Below, piece after piece: positions 1 to 12,356 of a stretch of DNA of 64,000 nt. This DNA is from Ceratothoa steindachneri. Lineage: Eukaryota > Arthropoda > Malacostraca > Isopoda > Cymothoidae. The stretch spans positions 88,136,440 through 88,200,439 of the forward strand of contig OZ018335.1 of the NCBI GenBank assembly GCA_963969495.1. Direction: 5' to 3'. The notes under the pieces were generated by a model, which was given only the letters and a program-made list of their open reading frames with translations, did not search any database and had not been told where the DNA came from. A program made the translations under genes and the position numbers. Every line of letters starts with the position of its first letter. Position 1 is the stretch's first letter.

Positions 1-113
1 ATAAAAAAAGGACTTGCCCTAGTTTAGTTTATTTTGACAGAGCTAGTTGCGAGGGATAACGCTTCCTCTTTTAGCGATGAACTACTACAATTCTTTATAA
101 ATCTTTAAATATA

Positions 114-651
114 CAGTATTGTCCAAAACTAGAGAACAAAATACCAAAATCTGCATTTGAAAATACTGGTTTTATCTCTATGTGAATTGCAAAGAATTTT
201 CTTTGAAATTCGCTTCTGATAGTGTCCAAGTTTCACTCCATAGAACAGTGGATAATAAAAGTTTGAAGAAATGATGCATCCAATACTATAAAATGATAAC
301 TTATAGCTATCAACTTATATGTAAAAAATATCGTAAAGTATGTGTAGCACTACTGACCCATGTGTATTGTAGACTGCTACTGGGGGTATTACTCATCATC
401 ATGGTGAGACGATTTAAGGTGGAGAAAATGCTTCAGAAAGCAGGTTGTCCAGTGCAAGAATGAAGGAATATCATATTTAATTGTCTATGAGATAATTAAG
501 TTTTCTGCTTCTGGCTTAATTTATATTTATCGTTCTCATAACTTTTCTTATCCACTTCAAAGAATATTTGGCGCAATTTACATGGAAACTAAACGATTAT
601 TTTCACGAATATATCTTTTAGTATCTTGTTCTCTAGTTTTGGACGGTACTG
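114..651. mobile_element. Non-autonomous Tc1-type element (MITE), about 538 bp
   Basis: The ends form an inverted repeat of about 26 bp that begins CAGTA(T/C)(T/C)GTCCAAAAC and continues through CTAGAGAACAA, with two mismatches. A TA dinucleotide precedes the left end; the right end is followed by TG, probably a decayed TA. CAGT termini and TA flanks are typical of the Tc1 group. The interior is AT-rich and I see no transposase in it, so the element would depend on a transposase in trans. A near-identical terminus recurs in every unit of the macrosatellite that begins at 51907. Confidence 0.7.
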
Positions 652-959
652 TGGTAGGGTTTAGCAATAGCCACGATACATTGTAATTCCCATTTCTGAG
701 GGGAGTAGGCGGGATCTGACCGCGGGATTAAAATGGAAGTTGCCCTGAGGCAAATTTAAGTTTGGATGTGAATTAAGGATGACTCTGTCACGGATTTGTG
801 CAATAACTGGCGGTACTTTCTGTCGCCTGTGGCACTTGGTATCCGGAGGAGCTGCACATCCTAGGTGCAAATTAGGGGAGCCCCCCTCCACACTGGGTTG
901 TCTTGAACGCTATGATGGGGCTGGGAAAGTAAGGGTGTTGGTACACTTTCCCCTCAACC
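652..959. other. Unassigned spacer
   Basis: Moderately GC-rich sequence with short open frames on both strands but no domain I recognise, and no start or splice context that would support a gene. It could be the 3' part of an old retrotransposon, since an ATT-rich tail follows. Confidence 0.3.
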
Positions 960-1310
960 CCACTCAACACGACTTTGCCATTTTATTATTATTATTAGTT
1001 ATTGGCAATATTATTATTATTTAGTATGATTTTTATATTATTTTTTATTAGTATTATGATATATGTATTATAATTATTTATTATAATTTATATTTATTAT
1101 TAGTATGCTATTATTTAATATTATTATTATTTAGTACTCTTAATTTTATTATAGTGTGATTTTTATATTATTAGTATTTATTATGATATAGTTATTATTT
1201 ATTATAATATAGTTATTATTTATTTTATGATATAGTTTATTATTTATTATAATATAGTTATTATTTATTATAATAATTATTAATTACTATTATAAGTTGT
1301 TAATATTATT
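960..1310. repeat. AT-rich simple/tandem sequence
   Basis: Begins as (ATT)n and continues as loosely repeated TATTATGATATAGTTATTAT-like motifs, for example near 1170-1265. It consists almost entirely of A and T. Confidence 0.8.
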
Positions 1311-2159
1311 TATTAGTTTCATTACGGCTCTCCACTCAGCCTTTGTTCCCTGCACTTTGCACCAGAAGTGTTTCCACCTGTACAGAATTAAGTCGAGTAG
1401 CCATGGTGACTTAGTGGGCTGCATTCCATCCTGGAATCACCTAACACGATACTGGATCTGCCTATCTCTACTCCTCTTTATTACAAGCCCCCTCCTACCC
1501 CTTTCCACACTGGCTCTCCTATCCGCAGGGGTTCTGGCTGCCCGACGCACTTTGGTCCTCCTATGCGCCTTTTCGAGTGGGGCAATGTATACCGTGATGT
1601 CCCTACCTGGTGCGAGGGCAAAAAGCCCCCTGGCTAGGGCAAGTATAAGTTACGGGGACTGCTCACCTTCCTCCAGCACACATATAAGGTGGCTACGCCG
1701 GTACGATCCTTTATGGTTAAAGCTCCAGGACGATGTGGCCCGAATGGCGGACCGGGTTGGCATGGCCCATCAACGTGGGACCGGGAGCGATTATGTGTAA
1801 AGGATCACATTCTGGAATTTCTGATCCCAAAGAGACTTTCTCTTAACCTCCCTACTCATAGGGAAGTCATAGTATCTACTTTCCATGAGGCCATTTTTTT
1901 CATTTTTCTTTGATTTGGTAACAATAGAAAGTAATTGTGGGCGACATGGAGATCCGCCTCCCAGCGCGGCCTCGTCCTCCCTAGGTGTCGGGGAAGATTA
2001 GGAAAAAGGAGGTACCTTTTCAACCGGTACCCCTTCGCCATCTGGCAAAGGGGTTTCCCCCTTTGCGATCTTTAAAGCCGCTCTCGGGCAGCTCCACCTC
2101 TGAAAAGGAGGTGCCCCCCATCCGTGCTTTCCCAGGTGCTCCTCCAACCATGTTCTGCT
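1311..2159. other. No gene recognised
   Basis: A 167-codon plus-strand frame (1297-1800) starts inside the AT repeat and has low-complexity Leu/Ser/Arg composition without recognisable motifs. Read on the minus strand, 1998-2160 continues the frame downstream of the RTE-like LINE's zinc finger, so the right part is probably the tail of that element. Confidence 0.3.
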
Positions 2160-2450
2160 TACTTGCTTAAGTCCGTCGTTGTCGACGATGATGTCACTAC
2201 CCAGGTTGGTGCAGCTGATGGGTACGCAGGTGGCTGACAAATCCGATGCGCGAGCCGCACACATGCCGTTCAACCGGCGCCCGAGGCCGGTGCCAACGGG
2301 CTCGACGTTCCTCAGCATCCAGATCGAAATTCCGGCGATGCGCGACCACACCCGCAGCACATGCAACCCTCCAGGCCGCTCTGTCGTCCGGCACATGTTC
2401 AGATTACACTTCGTCAAGTGTGCAGCCAGTACATCTTTATGGCGCCTCTT

Positions 2451-4015
2451 CTAGCCGCCTGCAGACCTCTGGCCTACCGCGAGTTCTCCATTATATATGC
2501 CTCTTGGGAGCCGGTTCGCGGGCATTCTTCTCACATGTCTGGCCCAGCGCAATTGTCTGCCGGCAAAGATTGGTTCAAGTAGCTCGTTACCTGCTCTTCT
2601 CCGAATTTCCACGTGCGTTTCGCGGGGCCACCATTTGATTCCCAGGAGACGCTGCAGCCACTGAATGTGGAATCTTTCAAGGCTCTTCAGATGGCTACGG
2701 TAAACGACCCAACACTCAGAGGAGTACAGTAGTATCGAGAGAGACATGGCCCTGTACACCGTCACATTGGTACCCACACGCAGGTTTCTGTTCTGAAACA
2801 ATCTTCTTGTAAACCTCCCAAAAGCCGCAAAGGCGAGGCAGATTCTCCGCTGCACATCGTCGGTGATGTTCCCATCAGCATTTAGTACTGATCCAAGATA
2901 TGTTAATTAAACATTCTTCAGTGCTGTGCCGTTCACGTAGAAGATAGCGAGATTTTCTTCATTCGTGACCAATGAGAGCGTCTCAGTCTTATTGATGTTT
3001 ATGGTCATACCTGCCCGCGTGTATGCTCTCTCAACTGCATTGATGTTTCTCTGGAGAGCGGCGGCATTACAGCCAACAATTTCGGCATCGTCGGCATATT
3101 GCTACTCAACGACCCTGTTCTGCTATGTTCTACGCAATCTACTCAGATTGAAGAAGCTACCGTCCAAGGGATAGTTCAGCAGAACTCCATCATCCGGATT
3201 CATATTGAGTTTGGCAGCACTAAATACAGCAGCCATGAACAGATTAAAGATTATCGGTGCAATGACACAACCCTGCCTCACTCCAGTACAAACACGAGCC
3301 ATAGCTCCTTCATGCAGGTCTTTAACTATCGCAGGCAGCTTGGGTGGGCATCCAAACTTTCGCAACACCTCTCAGAGTAAGGGGCAATTCACTGTGTCAA
3401 AAGACTTAGTCAAATCCACGAAGACCATGGAGAGGTCACGATGCTGCTCTATACACTTTTCCTCAGCTGGCGGGCCACAAAGACCATGTCTACCGTGCTC
3501 CGGTTCTTTCTGAAACGGCACTGTCTCTCCAGAAGCACGTCCCCTGCTATGCTGTCAATCAGTTTCATGAGAATTATTCTTGCCACCCGCTGAGAGCAAA
3601 GAAATGCCTCGACTGTTTTTACAGACGGATCTATCCCCTTTATTCTTGTAGATGCTGATGATATCGGGGTCTTTCCATTGGTGCACATGTAGCGCACCAC
3701 TGCCTCACCCTCACACCTAAGCACATCGCCAGGCACTCCATCAGGTCCTGCAGCCCTTCCGTGTTTCAGGCCATTAATGGCAGCTTTCACTTCCTCTTCC
3801 GAAGGCGGCAGATCTAGCTCCCGGAGAACGGGCAATTCAAGCAAATCCGCCAGCAGCTGCCAATCGATGTCAATTTGTCTATTCAGTAGATCACGGTAGT
3901 GTTCAGCCCATCGTTCAACGACAGCCGATCGTTCCGTTATCAGGACAGCGCCATCTGCGCTTCTCACAGGATACTGCGCGCCCCTCCCTCCTCCATAGAC
4001 GGCCTTCAATGCCAT
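2451..4015 (-). pseudogene. LINE reverse transcriptase, frameshifted
   Basis: RT pieces lie in order on the minus strand. LDLPPSEEEVKAAINGLKHG and AGPDGVP fall within 3449-4015. The fingers motif FRKNRSTVDMVF follows, then motif A FVDLTKSFDTVN (about 3390-3440), motif B GVRQGCVIAPIIFNLF (3123-3368) and motif C QYADDAEIV (YADD at 3087-3098). The thumb/connection (2451-2855) includes LLYSSECW and RHVRRMPANRLPRGIY. All three catalytic motifs are present but spread over different frames, so this is a recent-to-middle-aged pseudogene rather than an ancient one. It would copy the element's RNA at the nicked target. Confidence 0.8.
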
Positions 4016-4506
4016 GTAGAGCTACTGCTGATTTCTAGTGTCCACTTACCCCTGCATTTCCTCTACGAGCTTGCGGCGCCAGTTGTTCCCCATGGTTCTG
4101 AGAGCAAGCGAGAGCGCAGTTCGCGACACACGGGTTGCTCAATACCCTCATGTGCGCTTCATTCCTGTCATCCAGGAGTTGTTGGATGTCGTCCCTGTGC
4201 TCGTCAAACCAATCTCGCCGTTTCTTTTTGGCCATTCCAAGAGTAGCTCTGGCCTCGTCGGAGAGAGCAGCAGCGACTTCGCTCCACCTCTCTTTCAGGA
4301 ACTCAGTCGTGATCGGGACGGCTGCGTTGGTGAAAATTATATTAATGCAGTCTCTTAGCGCGTTTCTGAATTCTTCACAGTTTGAACTGTCATTGAGTTT
4401 AGACACGTTTATTTTAGCAGAGGGAGCATTTACGGGCGCAAAGGGCCTAACGCTAAGTTTCAGCCTTGCGCGCACCAGCCGATGATCTGTGCCACAATCC
4501 GCCCCT

Positions 4507-5354
4507 CTAATCACACGCGTAATAAGAATGTCGCGCCGATCCTGCTGTCTGGTTAGCACATAATCTAGTAGGTGTCAAGTCTGATCGAGGATGCATCCAT
4601 GTAGACTTATGCATATGTCTTAGCTTAAAAAGCGTGTTGGTAATAACGAGTGTGTTCTGTGCACAGAAACTCAGCAGCCTTAAACTATTGTCGTTGCACT
4701 TCCCAATGCCGTAACTACCAAGCACGCCATCCCAGAGGTTCTTGTTCGTTCCAACCCCAGTATTAAAATCCCTGAGGACCAAGAGCTTGTTGCCAACTGG
4801 CACGGTCTCTTGTAGAGTCTCATAGAAACGGTCCTTTAGGTCGTCGGCGCATAGACTCGGTTTACAGTCAGATGCCGGCCCTCAAATAGCGGGATGCTCC
4901 AAGAGATCAGCCGCTCGCTGATGCCTTTGCGAGTGCCTGGTACATTCTTCAGCAGCTCTGTGCGCACAGCAAGCCCTTCCAAAAATAGGTATACCACTCC
5001 CCTTCCTCCACCAAGGATCCCTGGTTGGCGATGCTCGTCCCCGAAAGCGCAGCAATGTCCACTCCATATCTCCAGTTCTGCAGCAACCGAGGCCGTTCGC
5101 CTCTGTGGACGGTCGCTCTCATTTCTGTCCAATCGTGTACGAACGTTTCAAGCCGCAATGGTGAGTCTTATTTGGTTACTTTTAGAGTTTCGATCGCTGA
5201 GTGAAATGCCACAAAGGGTGCGGTTACCCATTCGTGTATAAATGGAACGAGCAATGTTTAACCGACCTTTTCTAGGGTCCTCCCCTTGCGGGGTCTGCAG
5301 TGCGGTTCCTGAAAAGGGCTGCCGAAGGGGGCTGTCGTTCCGGTCCCAGCCCAC
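4507..5354 (-). pseudogene. LINE AP endonuclease domain, frameshifted
   Basis: Read across two frames, the minus strand gives NVRT, then DRPQRRTA, VDIAALSGTSIANQGSL and GISERLISWSIPL, then LLVLRDFNTGVG and TWMHPRS. This is the usual order of an apurinic/apyrimidinic-type endonuclease, which nicks target DNA to prime reverse transcription. The glutamate of the usual SET(R)F motif appears as a threonine context (SGTSI), and the usual GDFN is RDFN, so catalysis was probably lost. At least one frame change lies between 4803 and 4836. It sits directly upstream of the RT domain of the same element. Confidence 0.7.
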
Positions 5355-5689
5355 CAGCGACCATCACCTCGGAACCGCCACACGAGCAGGTCAGGCACTA
5401 GGAGCCCCCAGTGGTATTTAACACCTGGTCCCGTCGCCCCATCGCTATCGCTGTTGGATTCTTGGGAGGGAAGTTTGCGCAAAAGGTTTTTAAGTGAGAG
5501 GCGAGAGCACACCTCGCATTCCACTATCTTGACCCCGACGCATAGGGCCCAGTGGCAGGGAGTTGTCCGAGACGACTGGTCCACGATGTACAAGTACATA
5601 ACTCCAAAAAAATCTTTGGTAGATTCACCCCCATCCGCCACTCGGGGGATGCACCTCTACGCTAATAACAGCTCGCTCCTCTCCTAGGC

Positions 5690-8600
5690 CTACGGGTGGA
5701 TTCGCCCATGGACGACTCGCATCTTTCAACGAATTGCAGTCCCCCCTATGCTATCACAGGATGGATACGCGAAGGCCCCTCCTAGATGGACATGGTCCCG
5801 GAGGTGACCCACCCCCACACGGCAGGATTTTGCATGGAGTCGAACCCGGGTTCGGTGCCAAATACCGAAACCAAGTCGGCCCTGTGTAAGCTTCTCAGAC
5901 GACTCCGGCCCCGGAGGGCTCACAAGGGAAGGTGGGGAGGACCTCTTTCCCTGGGTGGTCCCCATCTGACAGCTTTTCAGACACTTAATGGACGTCGGTG
6001 ACTGTGATGCACTCTACTATGAAAGGAGTGGTCTACGCGAGAGAACTCGTGGACTACTCCATTAATGACATCACCTGAGAGCTGGCCGACCATAGAGTGG
6101 TCAAAGTCGAACGTGTGATGAGAAAACAGGGAGGAGCCTCGAAACCAACCCCTACACTCTTTGTCACGTTCGACCCTGACATTCTCCCTGAGTCAGTGTG
6201 TCAGTTAGCATCGCTACTGCGTGAAGGCATTCGTGCCACTGCCGTGGAGGTGCTACTACGGCCACCGTTTCGGCCATACGAATCGCACCTGTAGACGTGC
6301 AAAGTCATATCTACCCGAAATCTAAGTTGCTCCAGGCTGCAAACGATAGGTCTTTATCGTGTAAAGCCCATGTGTACATTGTGGAGATCCGAACCCCCAA
6401 CGAGGTACGTATCTCTTCGCAGCTAGGCCTGGAGGGCATATTCCTTTAATGGAATTGCCGCGGACTCCAAGCCAACTGAGAGGAACTGCCTAGGCTCGTC
6501 TCTTCTCGTTTCCCGTTAGATATCTTTTTGCAGGAGACCATGCTAGTCGTGTGCCCCTTGCCCATTCTCATGAGGTACAACAAGAGCTTTGCGACCCCGC
6601 TACCACGGGATGTGGGCCGGTTGGGACGATGCGCCATTTACACCTGGAATGATGTCTTCGTTCTTCTCTGCTTTAAATAAGTCCTTTCAGGCAGTAGCAA
6701 TGCAGCTGCACCTGGATAGGAGGTATACTGTTATTTCTGCCGACATTTCACCGTCGGTCAATTTCGATGCGCGGGACTTGCGCCGCGTCGTGACACGGTT
6801 TCCAATGCCCTTTCTCTAGCTTGGGGATTTGAGCGATAGACTTCCTCTGGGCAGACTACTCGACCAATACTGATCGACGAGCTGGAGATAGGTGTCCTTG
6901 ATGTGTATGAGTGTGACCCCTATGGTGTTGATCACTTTCCCATTCAAATGTCATTTTCTGGATCACTACCGCCTTAGAGACACCCCTGGGTTATCTGGCG
7001 CATCGAGGAGTTTAGGTCGGTTGATGAGGCCGTTGAGTTCTTCGGCAATCTCATCGCCCTGGGCCTAGCTACTCTTCCTAGAACGCCTGGCCATTTTGCA
7101 CACCGAGCGCTTCTGTGGTGGTCATCCGAGTGTGAAACTGCCCTTAAACAGAAGGGCTAACTATGCCAACATTCGCTATAAGCGGCGCCCGAACGATTTC
7201 ACTGTCAGTGAATTTTGTCGATCTAGTGCTAGGTTCCAGTATGTTTCTAAGCACGCCCGCCACCCTTCCTGGAAAATGACGTTTGCGAGGCATCTTCGTA
7301 GACAACACTCCACCACGATCACCCCGATGTTTTTTGATCTGGAGAAGGCCTATAATACTGCATGGTGATACGGTATCGTGGAGACTCTCCACACAATGGC
7401 GGCGAGGGGAGGCTTCCCAATATTTTGTTACTGAATTTCTGCGAGATCGTCGATTCCGCGTACGGGTAGCGGAATCCCTCTCTTGCTCCAAAGGAACAGG
7501 AAGAGGGTGTCACGCAGGAAGGTGTCTTTAGCATCAACGCTATCACCTCTGTGCTGCCCAAAGATGTTCGCACTACGCTCTACGTGGAGGATATTTCAAT
7601 CTCTCTTGGTGCGGTCCAGATGCCAATCCTAGAGCATCGACTCAAACAGGCTTTGAGTCGGTTTTCATTGGCGAAGACTGAGGTGGTGAATTTCGGCCAC
7701 CATCTAAGGCTCCATCCTGACCCAGTCTTGTTACTAAACGGTGTTCGCCTGTAGGTGGGAGATTCGCACCCTTTACTTGGTCTTCTTTTTCGATCGACGC
7801 CTCACCTGGGATACTTATATTTATATTCTCAACTTTAGGGCCTCTTGTACCCCCGCCATGGACATTCGTTGTCCCGTAACGTTCAGCACCCTAGTACTGA
7901 ACGTTACGAACCAAGAATGCCCATGGGAGTGGAGTTTGTATTGCGGAAGGTGGAATCGAACCACCACACCTGTCTCTGTTTACCGATCAGTGTTTTCCGC
8001 TGCTCCCCATTGATAGCCTACTTGTCGATGCCGCTAAGATGTCACTCGCTCTGCTCCGTGCACAGTTGCATTATGTGCTTGTACGCGTGAAACTAACGAC
8101 TATCATTGCATCTGCACTCGATCTTGACGGTGCCTATGCCGTCGAGAGGCAGCAGTCATACCCTAAACCCTTTGTGTATAAGGCTAAAAAAAATGTTAGC
8201 TCGGTCTAGCTCTCGGGCCGGTGGCATTCCTGCTTCTTCTCAGGACTCCATGCCTCTGCTTCCACAGCGCTGAGAGTAATGCGTTCGACCTTTTTGGAGT
8301 ACACTTAGTATCACGCTGGATCCGTTCCAGTGTAGTAGGATGTTTCCAAGTCCCAGGAAGAGCTCTGTTTCCACGCCTTATCCACTCTGTTTGAAGTCAG
8401 CGTGGCTCTACTAGGTGCTGCGTATCTTCACGGCCTAGCTTATTGCAATACACCGCTCGATACGAGACAGAACTAGTGACATTGGAATCTCCACACACCC
8501 TGGTTCGCGGTTTTCCTAACGCGATTGTGCCCGCGACCTTGGTGGGTGTTAGGATTGTCTTCTGTTGGGATCCTGGACATATGTGAATTGCGGGAATGAG

Positions 8601-8883
8601 CGCGCCAAAGAGTCCTCGAGGACTGGACGACCAGAGCAGCGTTTCGCTCTTCCTCATACCGACTACATGACAGGAATTAGGGCAGCCGGGGGATCGCCAG
8701 GTTCCTTCCCGATGCCAGAGCATGCTTCTTTCTTATTTATTTTGATTTGTTTCTTGTTTTTGTTTGTTTTCGGTTGTTTTGTTATTTAATGTAACCTAGT
8801 ATTAGGCTTGAAATTGAGTACGGCGACTTGTGCACTTGTAAGCGTTCCCCAGATAGGCGCTATGAAAATATAAAAAAATACCG
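5690..8883 (+). mobile_element. J-family LINE, copy 1, heavily decayed
   Basis: A plus-strand non-LTR element related to the copies at 12860-13915 and 13916-18098. From about 6420 it aligns by eye with 14180 onward: both carry CTAGGCCTGGAGGGCATATT and then the same endonuclease start. Remnants in order are a gag-like ORF1 (6050-6290), an endonuclease (6440-6970) that still shows IFLQETML, an RT with motif A MFFDLEKAYNTAW near 7330 and a mutated motif C LYVEDISIS near 7580, and an RNase H remnant near 8560. The 3' tail GTAACCTAGTATTAGGC...CCAGATAGG then A-rich sequence (8790-8880) matches the tails of the other two copies. Many stops and deletions. Confidence 0.75.
6050..6296 (+). pseudogene. 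Gag-like ORF1 fragment of the J-family LINE
   Basis: Translation gives VVKVERVMRKQGGASKPTPT, then LFVTFDPDILPESVCQLASL and VEVLLRPPFRP. It resembles the RNA-binding gag/ORF1 of jockey- and I-type LINEs just upstream of their zinc knuckles (a run of the form RVMRK..G...PTPTL.LTF). The zinc knuckles are not visible here. It lies at the expected place, 5' of the endonuclease remnant. Confidence 0.55.
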
Positions 8884-9526
8884 AAATACTGCCTGTCCAG
8901 GGGCCAGCCGTAGGTGGACCCCTCCATATATTTATTTATATTGCTGCACGCTCAAAACCGTGAGGTAGCCCCAGCCTCCCTCTTCCACCACCATCAGAGC
9001 CTGCCATATTTCTTTTCCTTAGTAATTTCGGCGGCACTGGCGGACACCAGGGGGAAAAAAAGTTAACAAAATTTTCCATTAAAGGATTAGTGGTAGGACC
9101 CCCAACGGTTAATTTAACTGGCATTCATCGAAAATGAGAAAATAATTTGATGTAATCCCCCCCCCCCGCACTTTTTTTTAAACATAATTTCTTCCTCGCC
9201 TTCCGATTAGGTCCCTAAAAAAACTTCTGCCATTAAAGCTTTTCCACCAGTTGATTTCTTGCTAAAAAAAAATTCACTTCTCATGATTTTCTTCTTTTTT
9301 TCAACGTTCTAAGAATGAGGCGGTTCTTTCCTTGAGATAACTGATTTTATGGATGTCGAGTAGGATAAGGTGAGGGGGGAAAGGATTGTTTCATCATTTT
9401 CTGGATGATTTGAGTACTTGAATAGCAACTATAGCTTCTGAATTCAGATGTTCAAAGGTACATTTGAGCAAAACATTACTTGTACATGATAAAGTAAATA
9501 AAGTCTAATCGTCTTCTTGCCCGAAG
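8884..9526. other. Spacer or intron with homopolymers
   Basis: Contains a C10 run near 9160 and several A and T runs. No convincing coding exon. It may be intron of the gene whose exons follow. Confidence 0.35.
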
Positions 9527-9637
9527 CTCGACGCTTGGAGAAAGAAGTGAAGCAAGCCTTGGAAACGCTTGGGTGCGACAGGGAAAGGAAGGCAGCTCTT
9601 CTCACCGGACGAAGAGTTACCCTCGTTGAAGAAATCA
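9527..9637 (+). CDS. Penultimate exon of a host gene (product unknown)
   Basis: Open frame reading RRLEKEVKQALETLGCD, then RERKAALLTGRRVTLVEEI. It ends at a consensus donor (A|GTAAGA at 9638). The acceptor is probably the AG at 9525-9526, preceded by a branch-like TCTAATC and a pyrimidine stretch; an alternative start at the AG ending 9503 is also open. The donor leaves one base, which completes a codon exactly with the next exon at 10816. The peptide is charged and helical, consistent with a coiled coil. TGRR..LVEE weakly recalls anillin-type coiled coils, but I do not assign a family. Intron length would be 1178 bp. Confidence 0.55.
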
Positions 9638-10394
9638 GTAAGATTACCAGTATTTTCCCTCAGGTTTAAAACATAATATAATTTAGGTGATGGCAGCTCC
9701 TTTACAAGTTCCAAACACATCGTGAAACTTTATACTATCGGCATTTTTATAGCTTCTTTCCTTGTGTGTCAGTTATCCTTTAGTGTCAAGAGCGCTCCCC
9801 CTTCCCCCTGAGCACTGACTTTGTTTCAAAGTGGTTCCGCTATATTGGGTGCTATGGCTCCATCCTGTGATGGCAGGAAAAATACCAATGTCGTAAAAGA
9901 GGATTAGATCCGCTGGCATGGGAACCTGCGCGCCGAATTGCTTTGTTCTTGCGAGTGGTAATGGGCGGGGGTGTCGCGGATCCTGTCTAGTAATGCCGTT
10001 GATACTCGCCAACCTTAAAAGTCTTGATGGGTTTAAGACGAGTTAGCCTAGCTTTATCGGCATAAATGATTGTGGGTCTTTATTTGTTGGGAGGTTAGTC
10101 CTCTGGCACCGTTAGGATTTTAAGTGAAATGTGGTTGTTCGATTATGTAATGCAAGGGTTGAAAGTTGTGTTGTATGGGAAGAAATTTAGAGAGTGTATT
10201 TTGTGGTCGTCAACTTCTGTTGCAGCCAGAGTTAGTGGTGATGCAACTCATTGTTACCTGATATCGGGTGTTGTATTGCGCTCTTATCTCTAGCGAAATG
10301 ATGAGTCGCGACGGTTGGGCTAAAAAGAAAGGGGTTGCACGGATCCCTGTGGGATTACGTTATATATCATATGTTTGTGTGTTCGTGATACCTT
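9638..10394. other. Intron sequence without recognised features
   Basis: Lies between the two proposed exons. Contains short frames only (for example minus strand 9773-10012) with no domain I recognise. Confidence 0.4.
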
Positions 10395-10460
10395 GTGAGG
10401 AATTTAAGAAGCCCAGCCCTGAAGGGCGCATTATAAATACCTATTATTATTATTATATAT
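10395..10460 (+). mobile_element. 3' tail of a 5'-truncated L2-like LINE
   Basis: GAAGGGCGCATTATAAATAC followed by (CTATT/ATT)n matches the 3' end of the L2-like LINE at 28800-28870 (GAAGGGCACATTATAAATAC then (ATT)n). Short tandem-repeat tails instead of poly(A) are usual for CR1/L2-group LINEs. Only the tail is recognisable here, within the intron of the proposed host gene. Confidence 0.65.
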
Positions 10461-10815
10461 ATTTATTTTTTTCGTGGAGTTGAGTGTGGTGCTTGGGTAT
10501 TCGCGACCGTAAGAATGTAGTCTCTCTTCTCATATCAGTCATCGCCTTAAGCTCATTTAAATACTTCCTAGTCTCTGGTCGTGTCGCGTAGTAGTAGATT
10601 TCGCATTCTAACCCCCTTCTATTCAGCTGCAGGGGGTCTAGAATTCTCTGTGATTTTACTCTTGGGATTAACTTGTAACTATGAATTTTGCAATGAGGTC
10701 TCCTGATCCACTGATCCATATTTATAATTGGTTTCCTCCTTGTTCATCCTTTTTAGCATCGTCCATTATTTCCCCCCCCCCCTTTAATCATTTCATATTT
10801 GATTTTCTCTTGCAG
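10461..10815. other. Unassigned intron sequence
   Basis: A minus-strand frame of 88 codons (10453-10719) is open but I do not recognise it. The last 60 bases form the polypyrimidine/acceptor region of the exon at 10816. Confidence 0.35.
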
Positions 10816-10880
10816 AAAGGGTTCGCCAAATCCAAGAGAAATTAGAAGAATTTATTCAATCTTTGAATAACGAGAAATAA
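10816..10880 (+). CDS. Terminal exon of the same host gene
   Basis: A strong acceptor (TTGATTTTCTCTTGCAG ending at 10815) precedes 65 coding bases. Joined in phase to the exon ending at 9637 they read KRVRQIQEKLEEFIQSLNNE, then K and stop. The leucine/isoleucine spacing continues the coiled coil of the previous exon. The stop TAA at 10878 overlaps an AATAAA (10876-10881). The exact phase match, the splice signals and the compatible amino-acid character are the evidence for a real gene; upstream exons would lie 5' of 9527, possibly outside the window or hidden among the LINEs. Confidence 0.55.
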
Positions 10881-12356
10881 ATGTTTTACGTAGTCTTTAT
10901 AGGGTCGTTTATTGATTTAAATTTGTTCCCTTTTGTCAGTGACTATTAACGCCCCCCACTGTTTCATGGTTCAAAAGTAACCTTATGCTAATGTATGGTG
11001 GTGCATTTTTTAACCATTTCTTACTGAAAAACTTGAATATTATCGCGGGTCTCTTTTGTGATTAGACTCATTATTTTTTTTTATTTATTCTTGGGTTTGA
11101 ACTGAGGGAATGAAGTTGTTATATTTGGAAATTGTATTTAATATTCGATTAAGTTGTTTATCTGTGATCTTTTATATACTCTTTTAAAGCAACTATGCTA
11201 ATTGTAAAATTAAATTAATTGACCTTACTTAATTTCGTCAGTCTCGACTTAATATTGACCATTGCCTTGGATATTCGAAATGCTTTTTATATAGTTGCAT
11301 TCCATTGTTCTATGACACCAAAATTGCCTGAAATGACAAGGAAATTGAAAACAAACCAACATTATCTTGTGTATAAACGAAAAAAAAAGAAGCTAATTTT
11401 CCAAATCATTTTCCCTTCGTTATATTTTGCTGTTCTCTAAAAAAAAAAAATGATACCTGTTAACTGAATCGTATCATTACTTCCATAAGACTTTATTGAC
11501 TGGCATACTAAGGATGCTTCTTTTTAACACTTCAAGATCTAGTCACTACGTATATTTGTCAAGATAACTAATCAAGATGGTGCCATTTATTTCGCTGGTT
11601 GGATATATTATTTGTCTTTGCAATATATGAATTCTCTTCTTCAGTAAATATATTTCATTTATTTGGAGGACAGACAGATGATGCCTATTTATGAATGTCA
11701 AAAAAGTGAGATTGGAAAAGTGAACTTTTGTCTTGCTTTGATGGAGAATAAAGCATTATTGATCTGGCACTTTCGGGGTGGGGGAGGGTTGTTTTCGTGT
11801 CGAGATTGACCATGATCTCTTTTTATTGTAGTTATCCTCTACCCGTCTCTCCTTGTGTTTTTTTTATATATATTCCGTCTAAACTTCTCTGTTTTTCTAA
11901 TTCAAGTCTAAACATTGTCATGATTTTTTTTATAACTAATTAAAAATATATCACCCTACAGACAACATTAAATAATCTCTCGCTCTCATGCTGAGCTAAC
12001 CGACTCGAATTCCTTGGAGGGCTATTCCTACTTCTGACTTTCTCGCGACTTCTGCCAAATAAAGTAAAAGATTGACGATTCAATGTCCCCTAGCCAACTT
12101 ATGATACTTATCTGTACTCAAATTAGGAAAATTATGTATATACTTTGGTACATTTTTTTGGTATCATACACTAGCATGTATATCGTTAATGTTATCTTTG
12201 AACAAATTTTGGCGATCCCATATGGCTGCGGTAAACGAGGGCGTGTTCGCCTTCGTTCTTGGATTTATGTTCCGTCTTGATGTAAATAACGATTGAATAC
12301 AAAAGTGGAAAGAGATCTTTTATTTATTTCCCCAAATCATTGGTTACATCTCGTGG
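10881..12356. other. AT-rich spacer, nothing recognised
   Basis: Low-GC sequence with homopolymer runs and no frame longer than about 75 codons with protein-like character. Confidence 0.4.

Larger units (their letters stand above)
2160..5640 (-). mobile_element. RTE-like non-LTR retrotransposon, degenerate
   Basis: A minus-strand LINE read from about 5640 down to about 2160. In order it has an N-terminal leader (5258-5641), an AP-type endonuclease, a reverse transcriptase, and a C-terminal C2H2-like finger containing CGSRIGFVSHLRTH (in the frame 2197-2394). This order and the phrases resemble the animal endonuclease-RT proteins of RTE/BovB type; the clade call is from memory. The frame is broken many times, so no full ORF remains. 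I could not define exact ends: no clear poly(A), short tandem tail or target duplication was found. Confidence 0.75.

Noticed and set aside
1297..1800. 167-codon plus-strand frame as a gene
   Set aside because: It begins in AT-rich simple sequence, has no recognisable domain and no splice or promoter context.
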